DNA of 17,148 bases from Bacteroidota bacterium. GTDB lineage: Bacteria > Bacteroidota > Ignavibacteria > Ignavibacteriales > Ignavibacteriaceae. The notes beneath the pieces were generated by a model that was not told the DNA's origin, searched no databases, and saw only the letters and a program-made list of their open reading frames with translations. The position numbers and the translations under genes are program-made. Shown here in pieces: positions 6,621 through 15,425 of this stretch. Location of the stretch: assembly GCA_023433685.1 (NCBI GenBank), contig JAEYUD010000268.1, positions 1-17,148 of the forward strand. Direction: 5' to 3'. The first letter of the stretch is position 1; every line of letters begins with the position of its first letter.

Positions 6621-8090
6621 ATGGAAACAATTCAACTTTTTCTTCTGCTTGCAGTGTTCGTCGCATTCGTACTTTTGATGTTCAGACGAATGCTTCCGGC
6701 GCTTCTGGCTCTCCCTGTTCTCGCCTTCTTTATCCCTGTGATCTCTGGTGTGAATATTGTGGACGTTTTCACTCTTGTACTCGGAAATGGTGCGACCCGT
6801 CTCTCTGAGGCTTATACTATCGCAATATTCGGTAGCATGCTCTCAATAATGATGCAGAAAACCGGTGTTGCCGAAAGCTTCATTAAAACCGGCGCTGAGC
6901 TCTCGGGCGACAAGCCATGGGCAATTTCAATGGTGATGCTGGTGCTGATCTCTCTTCTTTTTACCACCCTGGGAGGCCTTGGTGCCATTATTATGGTTTC
7001 AACTGTGGCTTTACCGATTCTCGCATCCGTCGGGGTGGGTCCGGTTACCACTGTAGGAATTTTTCTCACAGGGCTCAGCATCGGCGGAATTATGAATGTC
7101 GGCAACTGGGCAGTGTATACCCAGGTATTAAAGTTAGAGACGGGTGAGGTTCAGTCGTTTGCCCTCGTGATGCTGGCTGTGATGTTCATTATCTCGATGC
7201 TTTACATAACCATTCAACTTTATCGTGATGGGCACGATGTTAAATTTTTAAGAATAGGTCTGATCTCCGGAATACTGTTCGTCATTTTGGCGGCTGGTTA
7301 TTTTGGTTGGAATACACTCCCGGTAGAGTTCAGGGAATCAACCTCTGCCGTTCTTGCTTCAGTGCCGGTAATTCTTAAATATCTGATCGGCGGAGGTATC
7401 GCCTTGTTGGTATTGCTCAATCTTATCCGGATTTTGAAGGATGGGGTGAGTGAGAAAACCAATTTCACGGCTTACTTCATCCCGGTTATCCCCCTTGTTC
7501 TGATACTTGTTTTCAATATCAATTTCATCGCAGCATTTATCGCGGGACTTGGTTACGGCTATCTTTCAACATACAGAAAAAATTCGCTGAATATATTGAT
7601 CAGATCGGTTCTTGACGGTGGAGCCGTTGTTATGCCGGCAGTGGCGTTGATGCTCGGTATCGGAATGCTTCTGAACGCTGTAATGGGACCTCCCCAAGCG
7701 CTGATGCAAAATTATGGTGAAGGCTGGCCCGTGCTCCTGCTTCTTAAACCCGTTCTTGAGGCGATAAAACCGGAATCGGCTTCTGGTTATATATTGCTAT
7801 TCAGTCTGGCAGCACCTCTAGCCCTTTATCGTGGCCCTCTTAATGTTTGGGGAATGGGATACGGCATTGCCGCGATCTTCCTCGCGGGAGGTATGCCTGC
7901 CGGAGCGATAATGGGACTTTTGATGTCTGTAGGGCAGATACAGGGGATTAGTGATCCTACCAACACCCAGAATGTTTGGCTCGCGAATGAAATGAAAATA
8001 GACGTGCAGAAAATAATGTGGAACACCCTCCCCTACACATGGGGCGCGGCAATTATCGGTTTAGTGGCAGCCGCCCTTATATTTTATTGA
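6621..8090 (+). CDS. Ion-transporter-superfamily permease (CitM/GntP-like), substrate unknown
   Basis: A 489-residue integral inner-membrane protein with about 12 hydrophobic segments and short loops. Two glycine-rich re-entrant-like segments, TTLGGLGAIIMVSTVALP (about residues 115-132) and GLSIGGIMN in one half, and GGMPAGAIMGLLMSVGQIQG in the other, recall carboxylate/gluconate permeases of the IT superfamily (CitMHS, DcuC, GntP). The motif GISDPTNTQN near residue 443 is a likely substrate/ion loop. I cannot name the substrate. The ATG at 6621 has no strong ribosome site. The stop lies 9 nt before the HyuA-like gene, so it is the first gene of a three-gene unit and probably imports what the other two process. 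Confidence 0.78.
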   Translation: METIQLFLLLAVFVAFVLLMFRRMLPALLALPVLAFFIPVISGVNIVDVFTLVLGNGATRLSEAYTIAIFGSMLSIMMQKTGVAESFIKTGAELSGDKPWAISMVMLVLISLLFTTLGGLGAIIMVSTVALPILASVGVGPVTTVGIFLTGLSIGGIMNVGNWAVYTQVLKLETGEVQSFALVMLAVMFIISMLYITIQLYRDGHDVKFLRIGLISGILFVILAAGYFGWNTLPVEFRESTSAVLASVPVILKYLIGGGIALLVLLNLIRILKDGVSEKTNFTAYFIPVIPLVLILVFNINFIAAFIAGLGYGYLSTYRKNSLNILIRSVLDGGAVVMPAVALMLGIGMLLNAVMGPPQALMQNYGEGWPVLLLLKPVLEAIKPESASGYILLFSLAAPLALYRGPLNVWGMGYGIAAIFLAGGMPAGAIMGLLMSVGQIQGISDPTNTQNVWLANEMKIDVQKIMWNTLPYTWGAAIIGLVAAALIFY

Positions 8091-8099
8091 GAGTGAACT

Positions 8100-10262
8100 A
8101 TGAATGAACTTAGAAAAATAAAAATAGGCATTGACGTCGGTGGAACGTTTACTCACGCCGTCGCGGTTGATATCGCGGATTACTCAATTGTTGGTAAATC
8201 GTGCGTTCCAACCACGCATAAAGCCGCAGAGGGGGTTGCCAGAGGCGTTGTAGACTCAATGATGCAACTAATTGAGTCAGCCGGTATTAAACCAGAAGAG
8301 GTGATACTTATTGCCCACTCAACAACGCAGGCAACCAACGCGCTGCTTGAGGGAGATGTCGCGGTTGTTGGCGTGGTCGGTATGGCAAAAGGATTCGAGG
8401 CACTCCTCGCGAAGAAAGAGTGCGATCCCAAAAATATAGAGCTCTCACCCGGAAAATTCCTTCAAACCCGGTTCCGGTTTATCGACGTCGGCAAAGAGGG
8501 ATGGCAGAGGTCAGTCCCCCGTCTGATAAAGGAAATGGTTGATGAAGGGGCACAAGTTATCGTTGTCACAGAGGCATTCGGTGTGGACGATCCGGCTAAT
8601 GAGGAATTTGTTGCATCTGTCTCCTCCGGGATGGGGTTACTAACAACAACGGCAAGCAGTATCACAAAACTTTATGGTTTAAGAGTACGTACCCGTACTG
8701 CTGTTATTAACGCGAGCATGATGCCAAAAATGCTTGAAACCGCTAATATGACCGAAAAGGCAGTACGTGAAAGCGGGATCGATGCCCCTCTGATGGTGAT
8801 GCGCTCGGATGGTGGCATTATGGACATCAACGAAATGAGAAAACGACCCATACTTACCATGCTCTCCGGTCCTGCAGCAGGTGTTGCTGCCGCCTTGAAG
8901 TACGTGAAGATTTCGGACGGCATTTTTCTTGAAGTGGGTGGCACTTCAACCGATATAAGCGTAATAAAAAACGGCAAACCCCAGGTTAAAACCGCACAAA
9001 TTGGTGGAAACCGCCTTTTTGTAAGAACCCTTGATGTCCGGACCTTGGGAATTGCAGGTGGTTCAGTTCCACGTTTTACTGACGGACATTTTGTTGATGT
9101 GGGGCCAAGATCAGCTCATATTGCCGGACTTCATTACGCCGCGTTCGCTGATAAGGTGGACTTTTCCGGTGGTTCATTTGAATCGGTAACACCTTTAAAA
9201 GGCGACCCTCCCGACTATTTCAGCATTAAATTACCCGGTCAGCCGGAAAGCTACACGATCACCCCGACTGAATGTTCCTACAAACTCGGGCTTGTAAAAG
9301 CTGTTGGTCATGGCGGAGCGGATAAAGAGTCCCTTAATTCCCTCTTTGCATTGCTCGAAAAACAGACCGGGAAAAAAGGTGATGAGATTGCCACTGAAAT
9401 ACTTACACTTTCGGCTGAAAAAATAAAACCGGTGATCAAGCAGCTGAGCCGGGAGTATAAACTTGACGAATCACTAATTGAATTTGTCGGAGGTGGGGGT
9501 GGTGCCTCGGCGCTTGTTCCTTTCAGTGCAGCACATATCGGTGTACCGCATAAAATCGCCGAAAACTGTGAAGTGATTTCAGCTATAGGCGCGGCTCTCG
9601 GCATTATCCGTGACTCGGTAGAAAGAAATATTATAAACCCTTCCGAGAATGACATACTTGCCATCCGGCAGGAGGCTTTTGAATCGGTAGTTAAAATGGG
9701 CGCGAATCCGGGTTCTGTTGAGGTGACAATAGAGATCGACAATCAGAACAAGAAGGTGATAGCCACTGCCCTTGGCTCGGGAGAGTTACGCACAAAAGAC
9801 CTTGGAATAACGACCCTTGGTGTGGATGAAATTCATGAAACTGCTGCCAGGGCTTTCAAACAGCAATTAAGTGACGTAAGGTTCGTGGGTTCCACCGGCT
9901 CACTCTATGTCTACGCCGCTTCACACAAAAAATCGAAGCTCTTCGGGCTTCTGAATGAAAAAGTTGATGGCGTAAAAGTTATCGATGATGAAGGAACGAT
10001 CAGACTGCAAATGAACGGGGCCACCGCTTATGCGTGTACCGCTGCTTCAATAAAGTCGAAGATCAGTTCCATTATTGCGGATATGACGACCTACGGCGAT
10101 GCCGGAGCCTTGATACCTGGAATTTTTGTGATTGCAGGACCAAAAATTATTGATCTTAGTGGTCTGCTTTATGAATCACAACTCCTCTCAATTGCAGAGA
10201 TCGAGCTTAAAAACATACGCCAGGATTCTGAATGTATAATTATCGCGGAAGAAAAGAAATGA
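8100..10262 (+). CDS. Hydantoinase/oxoprolinase family protein (HyuA-type ATPase subunit), no HyuB partner
   Basis: A 720-residue ASKHA-fold protein. Characterised relatives use ATP to activate an amide, lactam or ketone oxygen as a phosphoester (5-oxoprolinase, N-methylhydantoinase, acetone and acetophenone carboxylases). The Hydant_A_N domain opens with the phosphate loop GIDVGGTFTHAVAVD (residues 10-24). The usual Asp after TFT is His19 here. The Hydantoinase_A domain has a second phosphate motif EVGGTSTDIS (278-287) and a glycine-rich GGGGGASALVP (464-474). A C-terminal portion (about 511-720) is not recognisable to me. Overall length is normal for HyuA, but the HyuB subunit needed by known hydantoinases and carboxylases is not next to it. 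The start has GAGAGTG upstream; the stop overlaps the nanE-like start as ATGA. Family is certain, substrate unknown. Confidence 0.85.
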   Translation: MNELRKIKIGIDVGGTFTHAVAVDIADYSIVGKSCVPTTHKAAEGVARGVVDSMMQLIESAGIKPEEVILIAHSTTQATNALLEGDVAVVGVVGMAKGFEALLAKKECDPKNIELSPGKFLQTRFRFIDVGKEGWQRSVPRLIKEMVDEGAQVIVVTEAFGVDDPANEEFVASVSSGMGLLTTTASSITKLYGLRVRTRTAVINASMMPKMLETANMTEKAVRESGIDAPLMVMRSDGGIMDINEMRKRPILTMLSGPAAGVAAALKYVKISDGIFLEVGGTSTDISVIKNGKPQVKTAQIGGNRLFVRTLDVRTLGIAGGSVPRFTDGHFVDVGPRSAHIAGLHYAAFADKVDFSGGSFESVTPLKGDPPDYFSIKLPGQPESYTITPTECSYKLGLVKAVGHGGADKESLNSLFALLEKQTGKKGDEIATEILTLSAEKIKPVIKQLSREYKLDESLIEFVGGGGGASALVPFSAAHIGVPHKIAENCEVISAIGAALGIIRDSVERNIINPSENDILAIRQEAFESVVKMGANPGSVEVTIEIDNQNKKVIATALGSGELRTKDLGITTLGVDEIHETAARAFKQQLSDVRFVGSTGSLYVYAASHKKSKLFGLLNEKVDGVKVIDDEGTIRLQMNGATAYACTAASIKSKISSIIADMTTYGDAGALIPGIFVIAGPKIIDLSGLLYESQLLSIAEIELKNIRQDSECIIIAEEKK

Positions 10263-10957
10263 GTGATGTATTCAATAAAATAAAAGGTGGACTGATCGTC
10301 TCGTGTCAGTCAGAGGGTGACGACCCGTTCAATACCCCCGGCGGAGTAACTCTTTTCGCAAGAGCCGCGGAAATGGCGGGCGCGGCTGCAATTCGCTCAC
10401 AAGGGCTTGCAAAGATCAGAAGGATCATTCGTGATGTACCGCTGCCGATGATTGGACTGCTAAAAGGGAAATTCCCCGATGGCACTGTAAAGATCACAGG
10501 TTCTTTTCGTCAGGTTGAACAGTTAAGGAAGCTTGGTTGCGATATCATCGCAGTGGATGGAACTTTTAGACCAAGGGAGGATCTAACCGGTCCGGAATTC
10601 ATTTCCACGATAAAGGAAAGATTCCCCGGAACTGTAATCATGGCTGACATCGCGACTTACGCGGAAGGAACCGCTTGCTGTGAAGCAGGTGCTGATTGCC
10701 TTTCCACTACTCTGAGTGGCTACACACCTGAAACCTCCCACCTTCCGAAAGACGAACCTGATTTTGAATTGTTAAAGAATCTCGTGAAAGATTGTGATAT
10801 CCCTGTGATCGCAGAGGGAAAAATAAAATCACCCGGAGAAGCAGCCGAAATGATGAAACTGGGTGCATTCGCGGTAGTGGTCGGCACGGTGATCACCAGG
10901 CCAAGAGTGGTAATGGGGTGGTACAGGGAGGCGATTGAAAAAGTGGCCCGCAATTAA
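10259..10957 (+). CDS. nanE: NanE-like N-acylmannosamine-6-phosphate 2-epimerase
   Basis: A TIM-barrel protein of the NanE family, which epimerises ManNAc-6-phosphate to GlcNAc-6-phosphate in sialic acid use. Using the ATG at 10259 (232 residues), family motifs are SCQ (15-17), IR (45-46), IGLLKGKFPDG with the catalytic Lys69, MADIAT (128-133), TTLSGYT (150-156), VIAEGK with catalytic Glu186, and the phosphate-site end VVVGTVITRP. I chose this start over an in-frame ATG at 10232 because it overlaps the upstream stop as ATGA, follows an AGAAAAGAA-like purine run, and gives the usual family N-terminus. It is the last gene of the permease-HyuA-NanE unit. No NanA lyase or NanK kinase is near, so the true substrate may be another phosphorylated sugar or acylamino compound. 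Confidence 0.85.
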   Translation: MSDVFNKIKGGLIVSCQSEGDDPFNTPGGVTLFARAAEMAGAAAIRSQGLAKIRRIIRDVPLPMIGLLKGKFPDGTVKITGSFRQVEQLRKLGCDIIAVDGTFRPREDLTGPEFISTIKERFPGTVIMADIATYAEGTACCEAGADCLSTTLSGYTPETSHLPKDEPDFELLKNLVKDCDIPVIAEGKIKSPGEAAEMMKLGAFAVVVGTVITRPRVVMGWYREAIEKVARN

Positions 10958-10971
10958 TTTGCAGGCCACTT
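10941..10971. terminator. Hairpin between convergent nanE and prc, best as prc terminator
   Basis: AAGTGGCC (10941-10948) pairs with GGCCACTT (10964-10971), and GCAA pairs with TTGC inside. On the minus strand the stem runs into five T residues, a good terminator for the protease gene. On the plus strand the T-run is weak. The left arm lies inside the last codons of the nanE-like gene. Confidence 0.65.
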
Positions 10972-10983
10972 CTGAAATTTTAA

Positions 10984-13056
10984 CTATTTTTTACCGGTTT
11001 TTCCGGCATCCATATCTTCTATAAGGTTCGCGAGGATGTGACCCGACTCTTCAAGGAGCGGATCTTCGACCACGAGAGATTCTTTAACCACTTTTCCATC
11101 TTTATCCAGTTCGATTGAACCTCTTTTGGCTCTCTCGTTTTTCCTTGCTTCTTCATCTTTCTTCTTCTCTGCCTGCTCCTGCTTCCTCTTTTCAAGATTT
11201 AACGAGAACACTTTCTCATTCCTGTGCTTTTTTGATTTCTCGAGATCCTGTATGAAATACTGGTATTCGGAATTTTTCGCTGTTCTTTGATCGTGTCTCT
11301 CACTCAATTCTTTAAAGTATGAAGTGATCCCGCTAATCGCCGGGTAAGCTGTTGCCGCGATTTTATCCCACGGCAGTGCTGTTGGGTAACTGCTCTCGCC
11401 GGTTTCGGAAGGATCAAACGCCGAAGGGAACAGGATGTCAGGTATAACGCCTTTATGTTGTGTGCTGCCGCCCGATATCCGGTAAAACTTGGCTATCGTA
11501 AGTGTTAATTGCCCGAGCTTTGAACCTCCGGACACCTTGTCCAGATCGATCAGATTCTGAACCGTGCCTTTACCGAAAGACTGCTCACCGAGGATGATCC
11601 CTCTTCCATAGTCCTGAATTGCAGCCGCGTAGATCTCACTCGCGGATGCACTTCCCGAGTTGATCAATACTGCCAAAGGCCCATCCCACGCTATTGAAGG
11701 ATCATTGTCACGGTTCACTTTTACCGAACCGTCTGATTCACGCACCTGAACAACCGCACCCGTTTTTATAAACAGGCCGGTGAGTTCGATCGCTTCGAGT
11801 AATGAACCACCCCCGTTGTTTCTCAGGTCCATCACTATTCCACTGACGCCTTCGGCTTTCAGCGTGTCAATTATCTTCCTGACATCGTTTGATGTACTCT
11901 TGAAGTCCTTCTCACCTTTTCTTTTACATTCGAAATCGAGGTAAAAAGAAGGAACATCAATAACACCTATCTTGTAAGACTTGCCGTCTTCATTGATTTC
12001 AATAAGTTTTTTCTTCGCGGACTGTTCTTCAATTTTGATCTTCTCCCTGACAAGTTTTATTTCTTTTGGAATCGCGTTCGCGCCCTCTTTCTTTTTCAGA
12101 ATGCTGAGTTTTACGGTGGTTCCTTTGGCACCACGAATTAGTTGAACCGCGTCATCGGTTCTCCAACCCACTATATCAACCATCTCACCATCATCTCCCT
12201 GACCAACAGCAATTATCCTGTCACCATCATCGAGCAATCCGCTTTTTGAGGCCGGTCCACCGGGAACGACTCGCACGATAGTTACATAATCATTTTCCGA
12301 AGTGAGGGTTGCGCCAATTCCTTCGAGTGACTGGGCCATGTTGATGTTGAAATCCTGTGAGGTTTTCGGTGACATATACGATGAGTGAGGATCGATCGAC
12401 TCCATTACGGAAGCCATATATATTTGGAACACATCATCTGCCCGATATTGATTTAGCGCTTTCTGAAGGTTTTTGTACCTTTTCTCAAGCACTTCCCTGG
12501 CATCTTTTTCTTCCTTTCCGCCAAGGATCAACCCGATCAGATCAAATTTTATTCTTTTGAGCCAGATATCATCGAGCTCTTTCTCATTTTTGGCGTAAGG
12601 TGCCTTCTCCCGGTCGAGATTAACTTCCTCGTTCTTTGTCAGATCGACCGGTGCGGATAAAACCTTCAACGCGTAAATTATCCGGTTGTTCATTCTCTCA
12701 CGATAACGATTGAAAATCTCAAATGGAGGCTCAAGATTGCCGGTGCTCATATTCTGATCGAGAACAAACTTGAATTCCTGAAATTGGTCAATGTCCGACT
12801 GCAGAAAGTACATCCTCTGAAAGTCAAGCCCTTTCAGATAATCATTAAATATCCAGGCTGAAAGGCTGTCGTTAAATTCCTTCGGGCTGTAGTGATATTT
12901 CTCGACAAACATTGATACAAGCTGCATGGCGGAAGAATGCCGTTCCTCCGGTACGAGGGTTTTGCCCGTATCAGCTGTCGTACCCTGTGAACACACAGAA
13001 GCATTAAATGAAAATACGAAAAGGAAGACTACTGCCACAAAAAGAGGTGTTCTCAT
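10984..13056 (-). CDS. prc: Tail-specific (carboxy-terminal processing) S41 protease Prc
   Basis: Periplasmic serine protease that trims or degrades proteins from their C-terminus. Starting at ATG 13056 it has 690 residues, like E. coli Prc (about 680). In order: signal peptide MRTPLFVAVVFLFVFSFNAS; an N-terminal helical domain to about 235; a PDZ domain (SLEGIGATLTSENDYVTIV, PGGPASKSGLLDDGDRI); the S41 core with nucleophile Ser471 in SGSASASEIYAAAIQDYG and Lys496 in FGKGTVQ, 25 residues apart as in E. coli; then a charged coiled-coil-like tail and a DUF3340-type end. I prefer ATG 13056 to a TTG at 13092 because AGGAAATTT precedes it and the signal peptide starts there directly. It is divergent from the mutase operon. 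Confidence 0.95.
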   Translation of the reverse strand: MRTPLFVAVVFLFVFSFNASVCSQGTTADTGKTLVPEERHSSAMQLVSMFVEKYHYSPKEFNDSLSAWIFNDYLKGLDFQRMYFLQSDIDQFQEFKFVLDQNMSTGNLEPPFEIFNRYRERMNNRIIYALKVLSAPVDLTKNEEVNLDREKAPYAKNEKELDDIWLKRIKFDLIGLILGGKEEKDAREVLEKRYKNLQKALNQYRADDVFQIYMASVMESIDPHSSYMSPKTSQDFNINMAQSLEGIGATLTSENDYVTIVRVVPGGPASKSGLLDDGDRIIAVGQGDDGEMVDIVGWRTDDAVQLIRGAKGTTVKLSILKKKEGANAIPKEIKLVREKIKIEEQSAKKKLIEINEDGKSYKIGVIDVPSFYLDFECKRKGEKDFKSTSNDVRKIIDTLKAEGVSGIVMDLRNNGGGSLLEAIELTGLFIKTGAVVQVRESDGSVKVNRDNDPSIAWDGPLAVLINSGSASASEIYAAAIQDYGRGIILGEQSFGKGTVQNLIDLDKVSGGSKLGQLTLTIAKFYRISGGSTQHKGVIPDILFPSAFDPSETGESSYPTALPWDKIAATAYPAISGITSYFKELSERHDQRTAKNSEYQYFIQDLEKSKKHRNEKVFSLNLEKRKQEQAEKKKDEEARKNERAKRGSIELDKDGKVVKESLVVEDPLLEESGHILANLIEDMDAGKTGKK

Positions 13057-13126
13057 AAATTTCCTGACTCTATTGATCAATCGTTGGTCCAAATCTTTTT
13101 ATCAAAAACGCAATATAAGAAATTGA

Positions 13127-13176
13127 ATAACCGTTATTTATTCTAAAAATAACCCATACATCCATTAAACGGTTAT
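13127..13176. repeat. Inverted repeat between divergent prc and methylmalonyl-CoA mutase operon
   Basis: ATAACCGTT (13127-13135) recurs inverted as AACGGTTAT (13168-13176), a perfect 9-bp match with centres 41 bp apart (about four helical turns). A smaller inverted pair, TTATTT (13134-13139) and AAATAA (13147-13152), lies within. It could be a paired operator or a hairpin in a prc leader. Confidence 0.4.
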
Positions 13177-13226
13177 AGCGCTCATTTGTTCCCTTTTACA
13201 ATCAGTATGATCATTTAATTACGTAT

Positions 13227-13256
13227 TTTACAATATCGAAGAATTTTTTTTATGAT
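13227..13256 (+). promoter_or_regulatory. Candidate promoter of the methylmalonyl-CoA mutase operon
   Basis: TTTACA (13227-13232) and TATGAT (13251-13256), 18 nt apart, each differ by one base from the sigma-70 -35 and -10 consensus. Transcription would begin near 13263, leaving a leader of about 15 nt before the ATG at 13278. It is AT-rich DNA, so a chance match is possible. Confidence 0.4.
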
Positions 13257-13277
13257 AACAATTCGAGATATGAATCT

Positions 13278-15425
13278 ATGAATGAGAGATTACCTGAAAA
13301 ATTAGAACTTGGGGAGCTGTTTCCACCTTCTGATCACGCTGAATGGAAGCGTACCGCGGAAGTTGATCTAAAAGGCATCCCCTTTGAAAAAAAACTTGTC
13401 ACTAAAACATACGAAGGTATCGACCTTCAACCCCTTTATACCCGCGAGCACCTTGAAAATATACCTCTAAACGAACAATTCCCGGGCCTGTTGAACTATC
13501 TCAGAGGTGCTACCGCCTCCGGTAATTCAAATGGTTCCTGGCTGATCGCGCAAAGTTTAACCCACCCTTATGCCGAAAATTTTAACCGGTTGCTGCTCGA
13601 TGCCCTGAATAAAGGGCAAAACGCCATCTTCCTCCCTTTGGATGTTACTGCAAGACTGGGTCTTGATGCTGATTATGGGAAAGTTGGAGAGACTGGTAAA
13701 GATGGAGTATCTATTTCCGGAATTGGCAGCCTTTCGCGTGCACTCAAAGGTGTTGACCCAAAAGCATGTCCGTTTTTCGTAAACGCGGGTGCTTCACCCT
13801 TACCATTTTTATCCTTGTTCGCGGCATGGTTGAAGAACGATGGGGTTGCCCTGACTGATGTGTCAGGAGCTATCTATGCCGACCCGGTTTCGACAATTTT
13901 CGAACTTGGAAGACTTCCTTTCAGTTTTGATGAAGCTTACAATCAAATATCCAGCTCGGTCGCGTATCTGAACGGGATCAATTCCAAAGTTAGAGTTGCG
14001 GGTGTTGATGCCTCGGTTTACACGGAAAAAGGAGCATCCGCGGTTCAAGAGCTTGGTATTGCTCTGGCTTCAGCATCAGAGATGATCATCAGATGTAAAA
14101 TGATTGGAGTGGATCCTGAAACTATCGCGTCTTCCCTCTTCTGCCGATTTGGAATTAGTACAAATCTTTTTATGGAAATTGCCAAGTTCAGAGCCTCAAG
14201 ATTGGTTTTTGCCGAACTTCTCGAGCAATCAGGCATAAGTGGAAGTATTCCACTCTACATGGCAGCCCGCACATCCTCGTATTATCATTCGATAATTGAT
14301 CCCTACGTGAACATGCTGAGAGTTACCACTCAGGCTTTCTCTGCTGTTAGTGGTGGTGTAAATGTGATAGAAACCCTGCCTTTTGATCAATTATTCAATG
14401 AAGGCGACGAATTCTCAAACAGGATTGCAAGAAACACTCAACTGATCCTTAGCGAAGAGTCCCACCTCGATCACGTTACCGATCCGGCGGGTGGTTCATA
14501 TTATATTGAAACACTTACTTATGAAGTTGCCCAAAAAGCCTGGGACTATTTCATGGAAATTGAAGCTGCCGGTGGTGTTACGGAAGCTGTGATGTCAGGC
14601 AAAATGCAGAATGACATTAAAGCAGTCGCAGACAAAAGAGTTAAAGATGCCTCTACCAGAAAATCAGTTATGGTTGGAGTAAATCAGTATGCGAATGTTA
14701 AAGAAAATGTAAAAAAACAGTCCAAACCCGACCCTAAAGAGGTCCACGACAAAAGAGCCGAATGGTTACAAAGGCTTAGGGTTTCAGGCTCGTCCGGTCA
14801 CCATGACGCGATTCTTGTCGATCTCGAAAAAGTCAAGAATGAACCCGGTTTCACTTCAAAGTTTGAACTGTCGGTTGATCTCGCCTCAAAAGGTGCAACT
14901 CTTGGTGAAATTTTCAGCCATCTGAAACCCGGTTCAGAGAGCCTCAAGTGTCCAGTTTTACAGGTTGACAGACCCGCGGCACATTTTGAGGAACTGAGAC
15001 ATAGAGCCTCAACAAATAAAGAGCGTTCCGGTTCCGCCCCCAAACTCTTTCTCTTCAATGTGGGTCCAGTAAAACAACACAAGGCACGCGCGGATTTTTC
15101 ACGTGGTTTTTTTGAAGCGGGCGGATTTGAAGTTATCAATGGAAATCCAGTCACTTCGATATCTGATGGAGTTGAAGGCGCGGTTGCATCCGGAGCTAAA
15201 GTGTTTGTTCTCTGTTCGACTGATGAAACCTATCCTGAACTGGTGCCCGTATTCGTGAAGGAGATCAAGGTTGCAATCCCGGAAGCTACATGCATTCTTG
15301 CAGGATTTCCAAAGGATCAGGTGGAAGACCACAAACGATCCGGAATTGATGATTTCATTTTCCTCGGAGCCGATGTAGTTGCTGTTATATCCTCTATTTT
15401 TGATAAAACGGGAGTTGAAAAATGA
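13278..15425 (+). CDS. mutA: Methylmalonyl-CoA mutase small (beta) subunit
   Basis: The 715-residue non-catalytic partner of the heterodimeric adenosylcobalamin mutase. The N-terminal arm and TIM-barrel (about residues 40-480) keep subunit-family patterns such as PLYTREHL, GLLNYLRG, RIARNTQLILSEES and DPAGGSYYIE. The C-terminal domain (about 580-715) has the cobalamin-binding fold but not the motif. Where catalytic subunits have D-G-H-D-R-G, this protein has K599-Q-H601-K-A-R604, losing the Asp and Gly, so it should not bind B12 as lower ligand. This is normal for the small subunit. The start ATG at 13278 gives the expected N-terminus. The stop overlaps the large-subunit start (ATGA at 15422-15425), so the two are translationally coupled, which suits a 1:1 complex. 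Confidence 0.94.
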   Translation: MNERLPEKLELGELFPPSDHAEWKRTAEVDLKGIPFEKKLVTKTYEGIDLQPLYTREHLENIPLNEQFPGLLNYLRGATASGNSNGSWLIAQSLTHPYAENFNRLLLDALNKGQNAIFLPLDVTARLGLDADYGKVGETGKDGVSISGIGSLSRALKGVDPKACPFFVNAGASPLPFLSLFAAWLKNDGVALTDVSGAIYADPVSTIFELGRLPFSFDEAYNQISSSVAYLNGINSKVRVAGVDASVYTEKGASAVQELGIALASASEMIIRCKMIGVDPETIASSLFCRFGISTNLFMEIAKFRASRLVFAELLEQSGISGSIPLYMAARTSSYYHSIIDPYVNMLRVTTQAFSAVSGGVNVIETLPFDQLFNEGDEFSNRIARNTQLILSEESHLDHVTDPAGGSYYIETLTYEVAQKAWDYFMEIEAAGGVTEAVMSGKMQNDIKAVADKRVKDASTRKSVMVGVNQYANVKENVKKQSKPDPKEVHDKRAEWLQRLRVSGSSGHHDAILVDLEKVKNEPGFTSKFELSVDLASKGATLGEIFSHLKPGSESLKCPVLQVDRPAAHFEELRHRASTNKERSGSAPKLFLFNVGPVKQHKARADFSRGFFEAGGFEVINGNPVTSISDGVEGAVASGAKVFVLCSTDETYPELVPVFVKEIKVAIPEATCILAGFPKDQVEDHKRSGIDDFIFLGADVVAVISSIFDKTGVEK

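Noticed and set aside
8180..9742. Several minus-strand open frames (up to 144 codons) across the HyuA-like gene, and similar ones across katG, prc, mutA and mutB.
   Set aside because: They lie opposite well-supported genes, lack ribosome sites and recognisable domains, and are serine/isoleucine-rich as expected for antisense shadows.
13057..13105. TTG at 13092 as an alternative prc start, adding 12 residues before the signal peptide.
   Set aside because: The ATG at 13056 has a better ribosome site (AGGAAATTT) and gives a normal signal peptide directly.
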